From positions 310,001-374,000 of the forward strand of contig AP025252.1 in NCBI GenBank assembly GCA_016865505.2: a stretch of DNA of 64,000 nt. Direction: 5' to 3'. Of the stretch, positions 16,597 through 25,446 are shown in pieces. Positions within the stretch are counted from its first letter, which is position 1. Every line of letters begins with the position of its first letter. The stretch is from Bryobacterales bacterium F-183 (GTDB taxonomy: Bacteria > Acidobacteriota > Terriglobia > Bryobacterales > Bryobacteraceae). The notes beneath the pieces are model-generated. The model did no database searches. It was not told the origin of the DNA and worked only from the letters and a program-made list of their open reading frames with translations. Both the position numbers and the translations under genes were made by a program.

Positions 16597-18372
16597 CTAC
16601 TCGATTCGCGCGCCGCGCTGTTGGCGGCGGCGGGCGCGGGCTTCCACCGCACGGGCGTACCGGCCGTTGCTGCCGGACATGCTGGCGGGCTTTGATGCAC
16701 GCTCGGGCGACATTCCCATCGCCACCAGTGTGGCGTCCCAGTCCATGTCTCGAGCACGCCGCAGCCTGTCGTGCCGTTGAAATAGCTCTTCCACCTTGGG
16801 AAGAATCGGGGCGGCTGTGGGACCCAGTTCCTGGAGCGCACGGCGCACCGCGTCGATCGCCTGTGACGCGTATGCGTAGCCGTTCTTGCCGGGATCGGCG
16901 GTAGCGTGTTCTTCGAGCAGGCGCAGGAGGTCCGGCAGCGCGTCCTTGCCGCGGTCCGCCTGGCGCTCGATCACGGCTGGTGCATAGCGGCTGAAAGCGG
17001 GGTTGGACAGGATCGTTTTCTCTTCCGGCGTCTGTACGGCAAACGCGCCGCGCGGAAGTTGGCGAAGCGCAGAAACCCACTCTTCGGCGGCCTTGGGATC
17101 GCGCAGCAGGCGCGCCTCAGCGGGGCGGCGAAGGCGTTCGGACTCCCGGCGGCCCATTGCCGCAACCGCGCTGCGAAGCCCTTGTGCCTTGGAGATGCGC
17201 GGGTCAAGCACGATGCGCTCTACGAGGGCGGCGTCTTCGATACTCATCATGTCACCACGGCCTTGGAACGAGCCCATCCAGGCGTTAGCCAGCAGCAGGC
17301 CGGGGTCCCCTGGAGGGCGGGATGGGTCGGCGAGTGCGGCTGCGAGTTCGGAACGGGCCTGCCGTATGGCGGCGTCCTGGTCCACTCCGCGTGCCACGTT
17401 GGTGTGCGCCAGAGCGAGTGTATCCAGGTTCAGAGATGCCGACGAAGGTCGCGGCGAGGATGGCGGATAGGAAAACACGCGAGTACGCCAACCGAGCTGG
17501 CCATTTTCCGGGCTGCCGGTGAATTCCGACAGGAGCGGTGCGGCCGGCGCGGCTAGCGCCGCTGCCTGACGGCGCAGCAGAACCCGCTGTCCACGGTCGC
17601 GGATGGTGGCCACGCTGAGCTTGCCCTTCCCCGGCAGAAGCGACCATCGGGAGGTGGGCGCATCCGGTTGCAACTGTTCCTCCCGGAGTTCCAGAACAAA
17701 GTCTGTGGGGGGCGGCGGCGGCTGCTGAACACTGGCGATCAACTTGATCCCTTTGGCCAGGCGCAGGTTCCATTGCGCCTCCAGAGCGCGGGACCCGCCC
17801 AGCACGTCGCGTCCCACCTTTTCGAACCCAAAGGCCGAAGGTGTGACTGGTTCTCCGGGATCCGACGCGGGGACGAAGCGGAACGTGGTTGCAGGTTTTT
17901 TGCGTTTTGCGGCCGGCGGCGATTGCACCGTGACGGCGGTGACGCCCGGGGTGGACAGGATCGCGGCGCACAATGCACCACAGCGCGACGCAGCGGACGG
18001 ATCCTCGATCAGGACGTGGCCGGAGAGTTGCACGGGAGATTCCGCAGGCGGTGTGATGTCCGGGCGAAACGTGTTGTTCAAAAGCGCTTCCGCGCGCCAA
18101 AGGCCGGGTTGCGGCAGCAGCCAGAAAAAGAGGGGTGTTGCCAGGAGCGCCGCCGTATTGCGAATCGGCGGCCGTAGGGAGGTGGAAGTCAGCGCGTGTT
18201 GCAGCAGCGCGAAGACTACGCCGTAGAGAAAGGCGGATGGCGCCAGTTGCAGGAGAATTCCGGGCAGAATGCCCAGGAAAAAGCCGATGACGATCAGGCT
18301 GGGCGCCAGTACCGCGATCACGGCAAGCACACCCGTCCCAATCAGGTAGCCACTTAAGAGCCGGTTTCGCAT
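16597..18372 (-). CDS. Large membrane-anchored protein with helical-repeat C-terminus, unknown function
   Basis: 591 residues. The first ~90 residues hold 3-4 membrane helices (LIGTGVLAVIAVLAPSLIVI, FLLGI-like stretch, TAALLATPLFFWLL). A Pro-rich domain follows (QQPPPPPTDFVLELREE), and the last ~250 residues are Ala/Arg-rich short helices resembling HEAT-like or other alpha-solenoid repeats, with a strongly basic C-terminus (RARRRQQRGARIE). No catalytic motif recognised. It follows btaB on the same strand with a 37-bp gap and could share its transcript. Confidence 0.65.
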   Translation of the reverse strand: MRNRLLSGYLIGTGVLAVIAVLAPSLIVIGFFLGILPGILLQLAPSAFLYGVVFALLQHALTSTSLRPPIRNTAALLATPLFFWLLPQPGLWRAEALLNNTFRPDITPPAESPVQLSGHVLIEDPSAASRCGALCAAILSTPGVTAVTVQSPPAAKRKKPATTFRFVPASDPGEPVTPSAFGFEKVGRDVLGGSRALEAQWNLRLAKGIKLIASVQQPPPPPTDFVLELREEQLQPDAPTSRWSLLPGKGKLSVATIRDRGQRVLLRRQAAALAAPAAPLLSEFTGSPENGQLGWRTRVFSYPPSSPRPSSASLNLDTLALAHTNVARGVDQDAAIRQARSELAAALADPSRPPGDPGLLLANAWMGSFQGRGDMMSIEDAALVERIVLDPRISKAQGLRSAVAAMGRRESERLRRPAEARLLRDPKAAEEWVSALRQLPRGAFAVQTPEEKTILSNPAFSRYAPAVIERQADRGKDALPDLLRLLEEHATADPGKNGYAYASQAIDAVRRALQELGPTAAPILPKVEELFQRHDRLRRARDMDWDATLVAMGMSPERASKPASMSGSNGRYARAVEARARRRQQRGARIE

Positions 18373-18409
18373 CGCCTAGAGTCGTAATCGGACGTACGGA
18401 CGCGTGGGT

Positions 18410-19015
18410 TTAGGATCGCGCGACACAGAGCAGGTACTGCCACCAGCCGCCGTATGCCGACTCGAGCAAACAGCGGTCCAGTTGCAGCCCGTCGATGTCC
18501 TGTACGGCTTTGAGAATATGCCCGTCGAATCGAACGTGGTTGAACGCCATCCAACGGCGGAACCACTTTGACCCCGTCGCGTGAAAGTCGACAATGGCGA
18601 TGGCGCCGCCGGGTGCCAGATCCTGCCGCGCCACCTGCAGCACTTTGTCGTAGCCGGGATTGATCATCGACAGGCAGTAGGAGAACACGATCAGATCAAA
18701 GCCTTCGCCAGCTTTGGACAGGGGCTCGTCATAGGCCCGGTGGAGCAAGGATACGCGGGGGCCATGGTCCGACAGCTTGCGCCGCGCCTTGGCCAGCATG
18801 TCCGCCGACAGATCCACACCGGTGATCTTGGCGGCGGGGTACTGCCGCGCCAACTCCATGAGGTTCGTCCCGGTGCCGCAGCCAACCTCGAGAATGCGCC
18901 GTGCGCGAATTCTGGCTCCGACCTCGCGGATCAGCTTGCGGCGTCCAAACAGGAACGCCCATCGTGTCGTGTCGTAAATGTGCGCGTGAAAGCGGTAGTA
19001 CCGGCCGAGGCTCAT
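18410..19015 (-). CDS. btaB: Betaine lipid N-methyltransferase BtaB-like
   Basis: 201 residues from ATG at 19015, which overlaps the upstream btaA-like stop as ATGA. SAM motif I at ILEVGCGTGTNLMELA and acidic VDLSADML, then FDLIVFSYCLSMINPG. On its own it is a generic class I methyltransferase. Coupling to a DUF3419/BtaA gene fits BtaB, which trimethylates the homoserine headgroup made by BtaA to give diacylglyceryl-N,N,N-trimethylhomoserine. The assignment is by context. Confidence 0.75.
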   Translation of the reverse strand: MSLGRYYRFHAHIYDTTRWAFLFGRRKLIREVGARIRARRILEVGCGTGTNLMELARQYPAAKITGVDLSADMLAKARRKLSDHGPRVSLLHRAYDEPLSKAGEGFDLIVFSYCLSMINPGYDKVLQVARQDLAPGGAIAIVDFHATGSKWFRRWMAFNHVRFDGHILKAVQDIDGLQLDRCLLESAYGGWWQYLLCVARS

Positions 19016-20292
19016 CGCGCCACTTCGGCAAAGAGTGTCGACCCGTAGGTCCCGACCCGGTCCCGCGCATGCGTCTCCGCAGCGCGTTCGGGAAACAGCC
19101 GCAAGCGCGACAGAGCGGCCTGCGGGAGGAAGTCGATTGACGGACTCGCCGACCGCATCAGAATCCGCGTACCCACGGCGCTGTTGGCCAGAATCAGGTC
19201 CCATTCCTCGGCGAGCGCTGCTGGATCGTGGGATGCCAGCCAGTCCTGGTGGTCCAGCAGCACGTAGTGCGAATAACGCCCGGGGTTGCGCCGCAGAAAC
19301 TGGGTGACCGAAGAATCGTGGGTGCGGATGCGCGACACGCGATCCTGGAGCGTCGCAAAGTTTTCGTACTTCAGATAGCCGGGGCAGCAACGGCGGCTGT
19401 AGGACCCTGTGACGTAGACGCGCCAGAAGTAGTTGTCGGCGATGGGCAGGCCGGTCATCACGTGCTCCATCTTGCCTTGCAGGTAAGCGGGGACGCCGCC
19501 CGGAAAGCTCTCGTCAATCAGCCGGATCTGCGGGCGCGGAACGCCCAGCATCGCCATGGTTAACGGCTGCTTCACCAGCCAGGTGTGGAAGGCATTCCAA
19601 AGCACCGGACGTATCGCTTCGTACAGTTCGCGCTGCTCTTCGAGGCTCTGCGCGTCCATCAGCCGGGTGATCCGCTCGCGCGTCGACGGCGTGACGCGAG
19701 CCATGCCCTGGAGGATCGTCCACGCGACTTGTCCCGCCGCGCCGGCGTAGTAGAACGTGGGCCGAAGCCGCCGGGGTTCAAAGAACGCGTGCTTTTCCAG
19801 CCAGTACGCGTAGGTCTCGGACCGCAGGTACGGCGCCAGCAACGGTAACACCGACGTCACAAACCCTGGCCGAACCCCATCGCCAAACATCCGCCACAGC
19901 TCTTCGCGCTCGCCCAGCCGGAATAGTGCCATCTTGAGTTCGAGGAGCGCATTCTGGCGCGGGTTGACGTCCACCGCGTGCACCTCAGCCGGACCGTCCA
20001 GCAGATAATCGAGCGCGTTGCAGCCGGCACTGGTGATCATCACCACCCGGCTATCGGGGCCCAGTTCCATCAGTTCCCGATCGAGCGCCGGATCTTCCCA
20101 GCACGTGTTGTAGATCAACGACGTCGAATGCACGCTGCGGAACATCGCGTCGTGAGCCCGGTGCAGCATACGCTGCACAAGGTTGGGAGAGGCGGCAAAG
20201 GCAGAGGTCATGCCGAGAAAAAGCCTAACAACGTGGTGTTCCAGGGCCATGAATTTTCGAAACTCCGGAATCTTTCCCGTTTGCGGTTTCAT
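19012..20292 (-). CDS. btaA: DUF3419 / BtaA S-adenosylmethionine:diacylglycerol 3-amino-3-carboxypropyl transferase
   Basis: 426 residues from ATG at 20292 (TTG at 20307 is an alternative). Diagnostic stretches are STSLIYNTCWEDPALDREL, VVMITSAGCNALDYLL, EVHAVDVNPRQNALLELK and GSYSRRCCPGYLK. DUF3419 enzymes transfer the 3-amino-3-carboxypropyl group of SAM to diacylglycerol, the first step of betaine lipid synthesis, a phosphorus-free membrane lipid typical of phosphate limitation. It is coupled to btaB downstream and divergent from the TetR gene, so the shared 54-bp intergenic dyad may also control it. No Pho box was recognised. Confidence 0.85.
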   Translation of the reverse strand: MKPQTGKIPEFRKFMALEHHVVRLFLGMTSAFAASPNLVQRMLHRAHDAMFRSVHSTSLIYNTCWEDPALDRELMELGPDSRVVMITSAGCNALDYLLDGPAEVHAVDVNPRQNALLELKMALFRLGEREELWRMFGDGVRPGFVTSVLPLLAPYLRSETYAYWLEKHAFFEPRRLRPTFYYAGAAGQVAWTILQGMARVTPSTRERITRLMDAQSLEEQRELYEAIRPVLWNAFHTWLVKQPLTMAMLGVPRPQIRLIDESFPGGVPAYLQGKMEHVMTGLPIADNYFWRVYVTGSYSRRCCPGYLKYENFATLQDRVSRIRTHDSSVTQFLRRNPGRYSHYVLLDHQDWLASHDPAALAEEWDLILANSAVGTRILMRSASPSIDFLPQAALSRLRLFPERAAETHARDRVGTYGSTLFAEVAR

Positions 20293-20300
20293 CTCACGTA

Positions 20301-20329
20301 TTGACAACCGACCGTCCAGACGGTAGGCT
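20301..20329 (+). promoter_or_regulatory. Promoter of the TetR-RND operon with embedded operator dyad
   Basis: TTGACA (20301-20306), 17-bp spacer, TAGGCT (20324-20329). Inside the spacer lies ACCGTC-CA-GACGGT (20311-20324), extending to a 20-bp imperfect dyad 20308-20327. A TetR-type dimer bound here would occlude RNA polymerase. The ATG of the TetR gene is 18 bp beyond the -10. Confidence 0.7.
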
Positions 20330-20346
20330 CAGATTTAGGAACCGCA

Positions 20347-20916
20347 ATGTCCGCCGCTAAACCCATTCGCGATCCCGAACGCACCCGAGAGGCCATCCTT
20401 TCGGCTGCCGAACGGCTGATTGTGCAAAAGGGTTTTCAGGCCTTTACGCTCGACGAAGTGGCGCAAGGCGCTTCTGTGAGCAAGGGCGGCGTGCTGCATC
20501 ATTATCCGAACAAGCATGCGTTGCTTGCCGGGCTCGCGCAGCAGATGTTGCAGGAAGAAGACGCGGATATCGAAGAGTATCTCCGCAAAGATCCCAAGGC
20601 GCCGGGCGCGTACACCCGAGCCTTTTTACGGGCCCACATCGCCTATATGGAAGAGGGATGTTCGCGGCTGTGCGCAGAACTGTTTTCCGAAATGCGGAAT
20701 GTTCCTGGCATGCAGGAACGGATTGCCGCGCATGTCGCGAAAACGCAAGAACGCCTCGCGAACGATGGGTTGGATCCGGTAACGGCCTCCATCATCTCTC
20801 ACGCCGCCAGTGGCATGATGTCCGGTTTTATCTGGGGACTGCCACGGCCAAAGAATTTCGACCAGATCGTGAAGCGGCTTGTCGAAATGTCTGGCGGCGA
20901 TTCGTCCTCCGTGTAG
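20347..20916 (+). CDS. TetR/AcrR family transcriptional repressor
   Basis: 189 residues. N-terminal helix-turn-helix of the TetR type: EAILSAAERLIVQKGFQAFTLDEVAQGASVSKG followed by VLHHYPNKHALLAGL. The rest is the usual ligand-binding helical domain with a TetR_C-like region. It heads the RND efflux operon and very likely represses it, and possibly the divergent btaAB, from the dyad in its own promoter. 47 bp separate it from the adaptor gene. Confidence 0.92.
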   Translation: MSAAKPIRDPERTREAILSAAERLIVQKGFQAFTLDEVAQGASVSKGGVLHHYPNKHALLAGLAQQMLQEEDADIEEYLRKDPKAPGAYTRAFLRAHIAYMEEGCSRLCAELFSEMRNVPGMQERIAAHVAKTQERLANDGLDPVTASIISHAASGMMSGFIWGLPRPKNFDQIVKRLVEMSGGDSSSV

Positions 20917-20963
20917 CAACAGCAACAGCAGCAGTTTTCGAAAACAAGAAGGAAAACAAAAAC

Positions 20964-22256
20964 ATGATGAAGTCGAAGGCCATTTTTGTGCCTTTTGCGA
21001 CCTTGAGCGTCCTCTCTACCGTAATTTTTCTTTCCGGCTGTGGCTCGTCTTCGCAGGCTGCAGGTCCGGAGGGCGCGGGAGGCGGGATGCCGCCGCCGAT
21101 GGTGGAAGTCACGCCGGTGGTCAAAGAACAAGTGCGCCTGTTCAGCGAATGGGTAGCAACGATTGACGGCAGCGTCAACGCGCAAATCCAGCCGCAGGTG
21201 ATGGGCTATCTCGTCCGTCAGAACTACACAGAAGGCGCGGCTGTCCGCAAGGGCGATGTTTTGTTTGAGATTGACCCGCGGCCGTTTCAGGCCTTAGTGG
21301 ACCAGGCTCGCGGCCAGGTCGCACAGGCGGAAAGCGGTGTGGTGCAAGCGGAAAGCACCGTACGCCAGGCGGAAAGCCAGGTGGCGCAGGCTGAGGCCCA
21401 ACAGGCCAAGGCGCAATTGGACGTCAAGCGGGACACGCCTTTGGCAGCCGCGCGTGCGATTCCGCAGAGTCAGTTGGACACCGAGATACAGGCGCAGGCC
21501 GCGGCGGAAGCCGGTGTAAAGGCCGCGAAAGCGAATGTCGGTACGGCGCAGGCTGCTGTGAAAGCGGCCAATGCGCAAGTGGTGGCCGCGAAGGCCGCGC
21601 TTGCACAGGCGGAACTCAACCTTAGCTTTACCCAGGTGCGATCGCTCGTCGATGGCGTGGCCGGTGTAGCGCAAACGCAGATCGGCAACCTGGTGAAGAC
21701 CGATACGGTGCTCACCACGGTGTCGCAAGTGAACCCCATCCGCGTGTACTTTCCGATCAGCGAGAAAGAGTACCTTGCACTCGCCCGCAAGGGCGGCAAC
21801 CTGACGGCGCAGGGCAATGGCCCGGCGCTCGAATTGGTGCTCACCGACGGTACGGTGTTTCCACACAAGGGCCGCCTGACGTTTGTCGATCGCCAAGTGG
21901 ACGCGGCGACGGGCACCATCCGCGTGGCGGCGAGCTTTGACAATCCGGGCAACGTACTGCGTCCTGGGGCGTTCGGCCGTATTCGCGCTCTTACTGCTGT
22001 CGAAGATGATGCACTGCTGGTCCCGCAGCGCGCGGTGATTGAGTTACAGGGCAAGTTCCAGTTGGCGGTGGTTGGCGCGGACAACAAAGTACAGCTGCGC
22101 AATGTCACCCTCGGCCAACCGCAAGGTCCACGGTACATTGTGCAGTCCGGCGTGCGTGAAGGCGAGAAAGTTGTGGTGGAAGGTCTGGCGCGTGCACAGA
22201 ATGGCGCGCAGGTCAGCCCGCAACCCGCTAAGCCCGCCGCAGCCCCCAAGAGCTAA
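20964..22256 (+). CDS. RND efflux periplasmic adaptor (AcrA/MexA family), lipoprotein
   Basis: 430 residues from ATG at 20964, with AGGA about 12 bp upstream. N-terminal signal peptide with lipobox (FLSGC). The barrel-sandwich/lipoyl part starts at QPQVMGYLVRQNYTEGAAVRKGDVLFEID. A long coiled-coil hairpin rich in Gln/Ala (VAQAESGVVQAESTV...) follows, then SFTQVRSLVDGVAG and the beta-barrel domain. It bridges the inner-membrane pump and the outer-membrane channel encoded next. Confidence 0.95.
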   Translation: MMKSKAIFVPFATLSVLSTVIFLSGCGSSSQAAGPEGAGGGMPPPMVEVTPVVKEQVRLFSEWVATIDGSVNAQIQPQVMGYLVRQNYTEGAAVRKGDVLFEIDPRPFQALVDQARGQVAQAESGVVQAESTVRQAESQVAQAEAQQAKAQLDVKRDTPLAAARAIPQSQLDTEIQAQAAAEAGVKAAKANVGTAQAAVKAANAQVVAAKAALAQAELNLSFTQVRSLVDGVAGVAQTQIGNLVKTDTVLTTVSQVNPIRVYFPISEKEYLALARKGGNLTAQGNGPALELVLTDGTVFPHKGRLTFVDRQVDAATGTIRVAASFDNPGNVLRPGAFGRIRALTAVEDDALLVPQRAVIELQGKFQLAVVGADNKVQLRNVTLGQPQGPRYIVQSGVREGEKVVVEGLARAQNGAQVSPQPAKPAAAPKS

Positions 22257-22281
22257 AAAACCCACATAAGGCGAATACAGT

Positions 22282-25200
22282 ATGGCTAAGTTTTTCATCA
22301 ATCGCCCGATTGTGGCGATGGTGATCTCCATTCTTATGGTGATCATCGGAGCGGTGGCGCTTATGAGTTTGCCCACCGCGCAATTTCCGGACATTATTCC
22401 GCCGGAAATCCAGGTAACCGGCATTTATCCCGGTGCCGACGCGAACACGCTGGAACAATCCGTCACCACGCCGCTGGAACAGCAGATTTCGGGCGTCGAT
22501 CAGATGGAATACATGAGTTCGACGTCGGCCAACAATGGCATGGCGACGATTACGGTCACCTTCGACATTGCGACCGATCCGAACGTCGACCAGATTCTCA
22601 CACAGCTTCGTACCTCGCAAGCCGCGCCGCAGTTGCCGGCCGAGGTGAACACGTCGGGTTTGACGGTACAGAAGTCACTCAACTCGCCGCTGATGTTTGT
22701 CAGCTTGTACTCGCCTGATAATTCGCGCGACGACGTCTTCCTGTCCAACTACGCGTTCATCAACATGGTGGACGAGTTGACGCGTATCCGCGGCGTGGCT
22801 CGCGTCCAGACCTTTGGTGGCGGCCAGTACGCGATGCGTATCTGGATCAAGCCCGATCAGTTGGCCAAGCTCGGCGTCACCGTACCGCAGATCATCAACG
22901 CCGTGCAGACGCAGAATCGTGTGAATCCGGCAGGTAAGCTGGGTGGACGTCCGGCGCCTCCGGGGCAGGAATTTACACTCACGGTGATGGCGCAGGGCCG
23001 CTTTACGACGCCTGAAGAGTTCGGCAGCATCATCATCCGTTCGAACCCGGACGGGTCCACTCTGCGCTTGAAAGACGTCGCCCGCATCGAGATGGGCGCC
23101 CAGAATTACGACACCATCAGCCGCTTCAACGGCCGCGCGACGTCCGGCATGGCGATCTACCAGTTACCCGGTTCGAACGCTGTGGAGACCGCGCAGAACG
23201 TCACCAACCGCCTGCAGGAACTGCGCAAGCGCTTCCCCACCGGGCTTGAGCTGGACATGACGCTGGATACGACCAAGGTAGTGACCCAGGGCATGAAGGA
23301 GATCACCATCACGCTTGTGGAAGCGCTGGTTCTGGTCGTGCTTGTGGTGTACATCTTCCTGCAAGGCTGGCGCGCGACGTTGATCCCGCTGCTGGCTGTA
23401 CCGGTGTCGTTGATTGGTACGTTCATGATCTTCCCTTTGTTGGGATTTTCGGTGAACACGCTGTCGCTGTTCGGCCTGGTGCTGGCCATCGGACTTGTGG
23501 TGGACGACGCCATCGTTGTGGTGGAAGCGGTTGAGCATCACATTGAGAAAGGCCTGTCGCCCAAAGAAGCATCGCTGAAGGCGATGGAGGAAGTGTCGGG
23601 TCCGGTAATCGCGATCGCGCTGATTCTTGCAGCCGTGTTTATCCCCACGGCCTTCATCCCTGGCATCACAGGGCGTTTGTACCAGCAGTTCGCCGTGACC
23701 ATCGCGATCTCGGTGATCATTTCGGCGTTCAACGCGTTGTCGCTGAGCCCGGCGCTTTGCGCGCTGTTGTTGAAGCCGAAGAAGCCCACCAACGGACCGC
23801 TGGCCAAGTTCTTCCGCTGGTTCAACAACTTCTTTGAACGCGGCACCAATCGCTATTTGAGCATCAGCAACATGATGATCCGGCGTTCGGCGCTGAGCCT
23901 GGTCTTCCTCGGCCTGGTGACCGCCGCTGCCGTAGGCTTGGGTTCGCGCCTGCCGTCGTCGTTCCTGCCGAATGAGGACCAAGGCTACATCCTGGTGGCC
24001 ATGAAGTTGCCGGACGGCGCGTCCCTCGAACGTACCAGCGAGGCGGCTCGCAAGATCGAGCAGCGCATCATGCCGATCCCCGGCGTGGCCAGCGTATTCT
24101 CGGTGGCCGGGTTTGATCTGCTCTCGGGCATTCAGAACACCTACGGCGGCATCTTCTGGGTGACGTTGAAGGACTGGAGCGAGCGCACCAAACCCGAGGA
24201 GCAGTTCGACGCGATCCAAGGAGCGATCTTCGGTGCCGTGTCGCAGGTGCCGGATGCGTTTGCCTTCCCCATCGCGCCGCCTGCCATTCCGGGTGTCGGC
24301 GCATCGGGCGGCTTCACCTTTGTACTCGAAGACCGCTCCGGCGGCACGATCGAGAACTTCTCGGAAAACGTCAACAAGTTCGTTGCTGCGGCCAGCAAGC
24401 GGCCGGAACTGGTGGGCTTGAACGCAGCGTTTCTGCCGAACGTCCCGCAGTTGTACGTCAATGTGGATCGCGAACAAGCGGCACGGCAGGGCGTAGCCAT
24501 TGGGGACATTTACAACACGCTGCAGACCTTTATGGGCGGATACCTGGTGAACTACTTCAACCGCTTTGGCCGCCAGTGGCAGGTGTATGTGGCGGCGGAA
24601 GGCGAGTATCGCACCAAGCCAGAAGACATCGGCCAGTTCTACGTCGCGAATGACAAGGGTACGATGGTGCCGCTCACTGCGCTGACGCGCATGGAACGGC
24701 GTAGCGGCGTGGAGTTCAACTATCGGTACAACGAGTATCGCGCGACGCAGATCTTCGGTTCTGCCGCGCCGGGGTTCAGTTCGGGCCAGGCGATGCAGGC
24801 GCTCGAAGAGACATTTGCGCAGACCATGCCGAACACGATGTCGTTCGATTACACCGGCATGTCGTATCAGGAAAAGCGCGCAGCAGAAGGCATCTCGCCA
24901 GCCACGATTTACGGCATCTCGATTCTGTTCGTGTTCCTGATTCTGGCGGCGCAGTACGAAAGCTGGTCTCTGCCGTTTAGCGTACTGCTGGTGACGCCGG
25001 TGGCCGTGCTCGGCGCGTACATCGCACTGTGGATGCGCGCGTTTGAGAACAACATCTATGCGCAGATCGGGCTTGTGATGTTGATTGGTCTGTCCGCAAA
25101 GAACGCGATCCTGATCGTGGAGTTCGCAAAGCTCGAGTACGAAGGCGGCAAGAGCGTTGTGGATGCAGCGCTGGCCGGCGCCAAGCTGCGTTTGCGACCC

Positions 25201-25446
25201 ATTCTGATGACGGCGTTCGCCTTCATCCTGGGTTGCGTACCGCTGTGGACGGCGTCCGGTTCCGGCGCCATCGCCCGCCGCATTCTGGGTACGACGGTGA
25301 TCGGCGGGATGCTTGCTGCAACGCTCATCGCGATCTTCCTCATCCCGGTCACTTTCGTTGTGGTGGAAAAGCTGACAGCGCGCTTTAGCCGCAAGGAACC
25401 GACCACAACCACGCCCGCAATTGCGCAGGAAGGAGAACCTGCCTGA
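22282..25446 (+). CDS. RND efflux transporter permease, HAE-1 (AcrB/MexB) family
   Basis: 1054 residues, the full family length. The N-terminus is FFINRPIVAMVISILMVIIGA. The proton-relay aspartates are in GLVLAIGLVVDDAIVVVE, and the relay lysine in LIGLSAKNAILIVEFAK, so it should be an active proton-driven pump. Two large periplasmic loops carry porter and docking domains. It exports hydrophobic drugs or toxic compounds; specificity cannot be read. An AAGGCG ribosome site precedes the ATG. Confidence 0.97.
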   Translation: MAKFFINRPIVAMVISILMVIIGAVALMSLPTAQFPDIIPPEIQVTGIYPGADANTLEQSVTTPLEQQISGVDQMEYMSSTSANNGMATITVTFDIATDPNVDQILTQLRTSQAAPQLPAEVNTSGLTVQKSLNSPLMFVSLYSPDNSRDDVFLSNYAFINMVDELTRIRGVARVQTFGGGQYAMRIWIKPDQLAKLGVTVPQIINAVQTQNRVNPAGKLGGRPAPPGQEFTLTVMAQGRFTTPEEFGSIIIRSNPDGSTLRLKDVARIEMGAQNYDTISRFNGRATSGMAIYQLPGSNAVETAQNVTNRLQELRKRFPTGLELDMTLDTTKVVTQGMKEITITLVEALVLVVLVVYIFLQGWRATLIPLLAVPVSLIGTFMIFPLLGFSVNTLSLFGLVLAIGLVVDDAIVVVEAVEHHIEKGLSPKEASLKAMEEVSGPVIAIALILAAVFIPTAFIPGITGRLYQQFAVTIAISVIISAFNALSLSPALCALLLKPKKPTNGPLAKFFRWFNNFFERGTNRYLSISNMMIRRSALSLVFLGLVTAAAVGLGSRLPSSFLPNEDQGYILVAMKLPDGASLERTSEAARKIEQRIMPIPGVASVFSVAGFDLLSGIQNTYGGIFWVTLKDWSERTKPEEQFDAIQGAIFGAVSQVPDAFAFPIAPPAIPGVGASGGFTFVLEDRSGGTIENFSENVNKFVAAASKRPELVGLNAAFLPNVPQLYVNVDREQAARQGVAIGDIYNTLQTFMGGYLVNYFNRFGRQWQVYVAAEGEYRTKPEDIGQFYVANDKGTMVPLTALTRMERRSGVEFNYRYNEYRATQIFGSAAPGFSSGQAMQALEETFAQTMPNTMSFDYTGMSYQEKRAAEGISPATIYGISILFVFLILAAQYESWSLPFSVLLVTPVAVLGAYIALWMRAFENNIYAQIGLVMLIGLSAKNAILIVEFAKLEYEGGKSVVDAALAGAKLRLRPILMTAFAFILGCVPLWTASGSGAIARRILGTTVIGGMLAATLIAIFLIPVTFVVVEKLTARFSRKEPTTTTPAIAQEGEPA

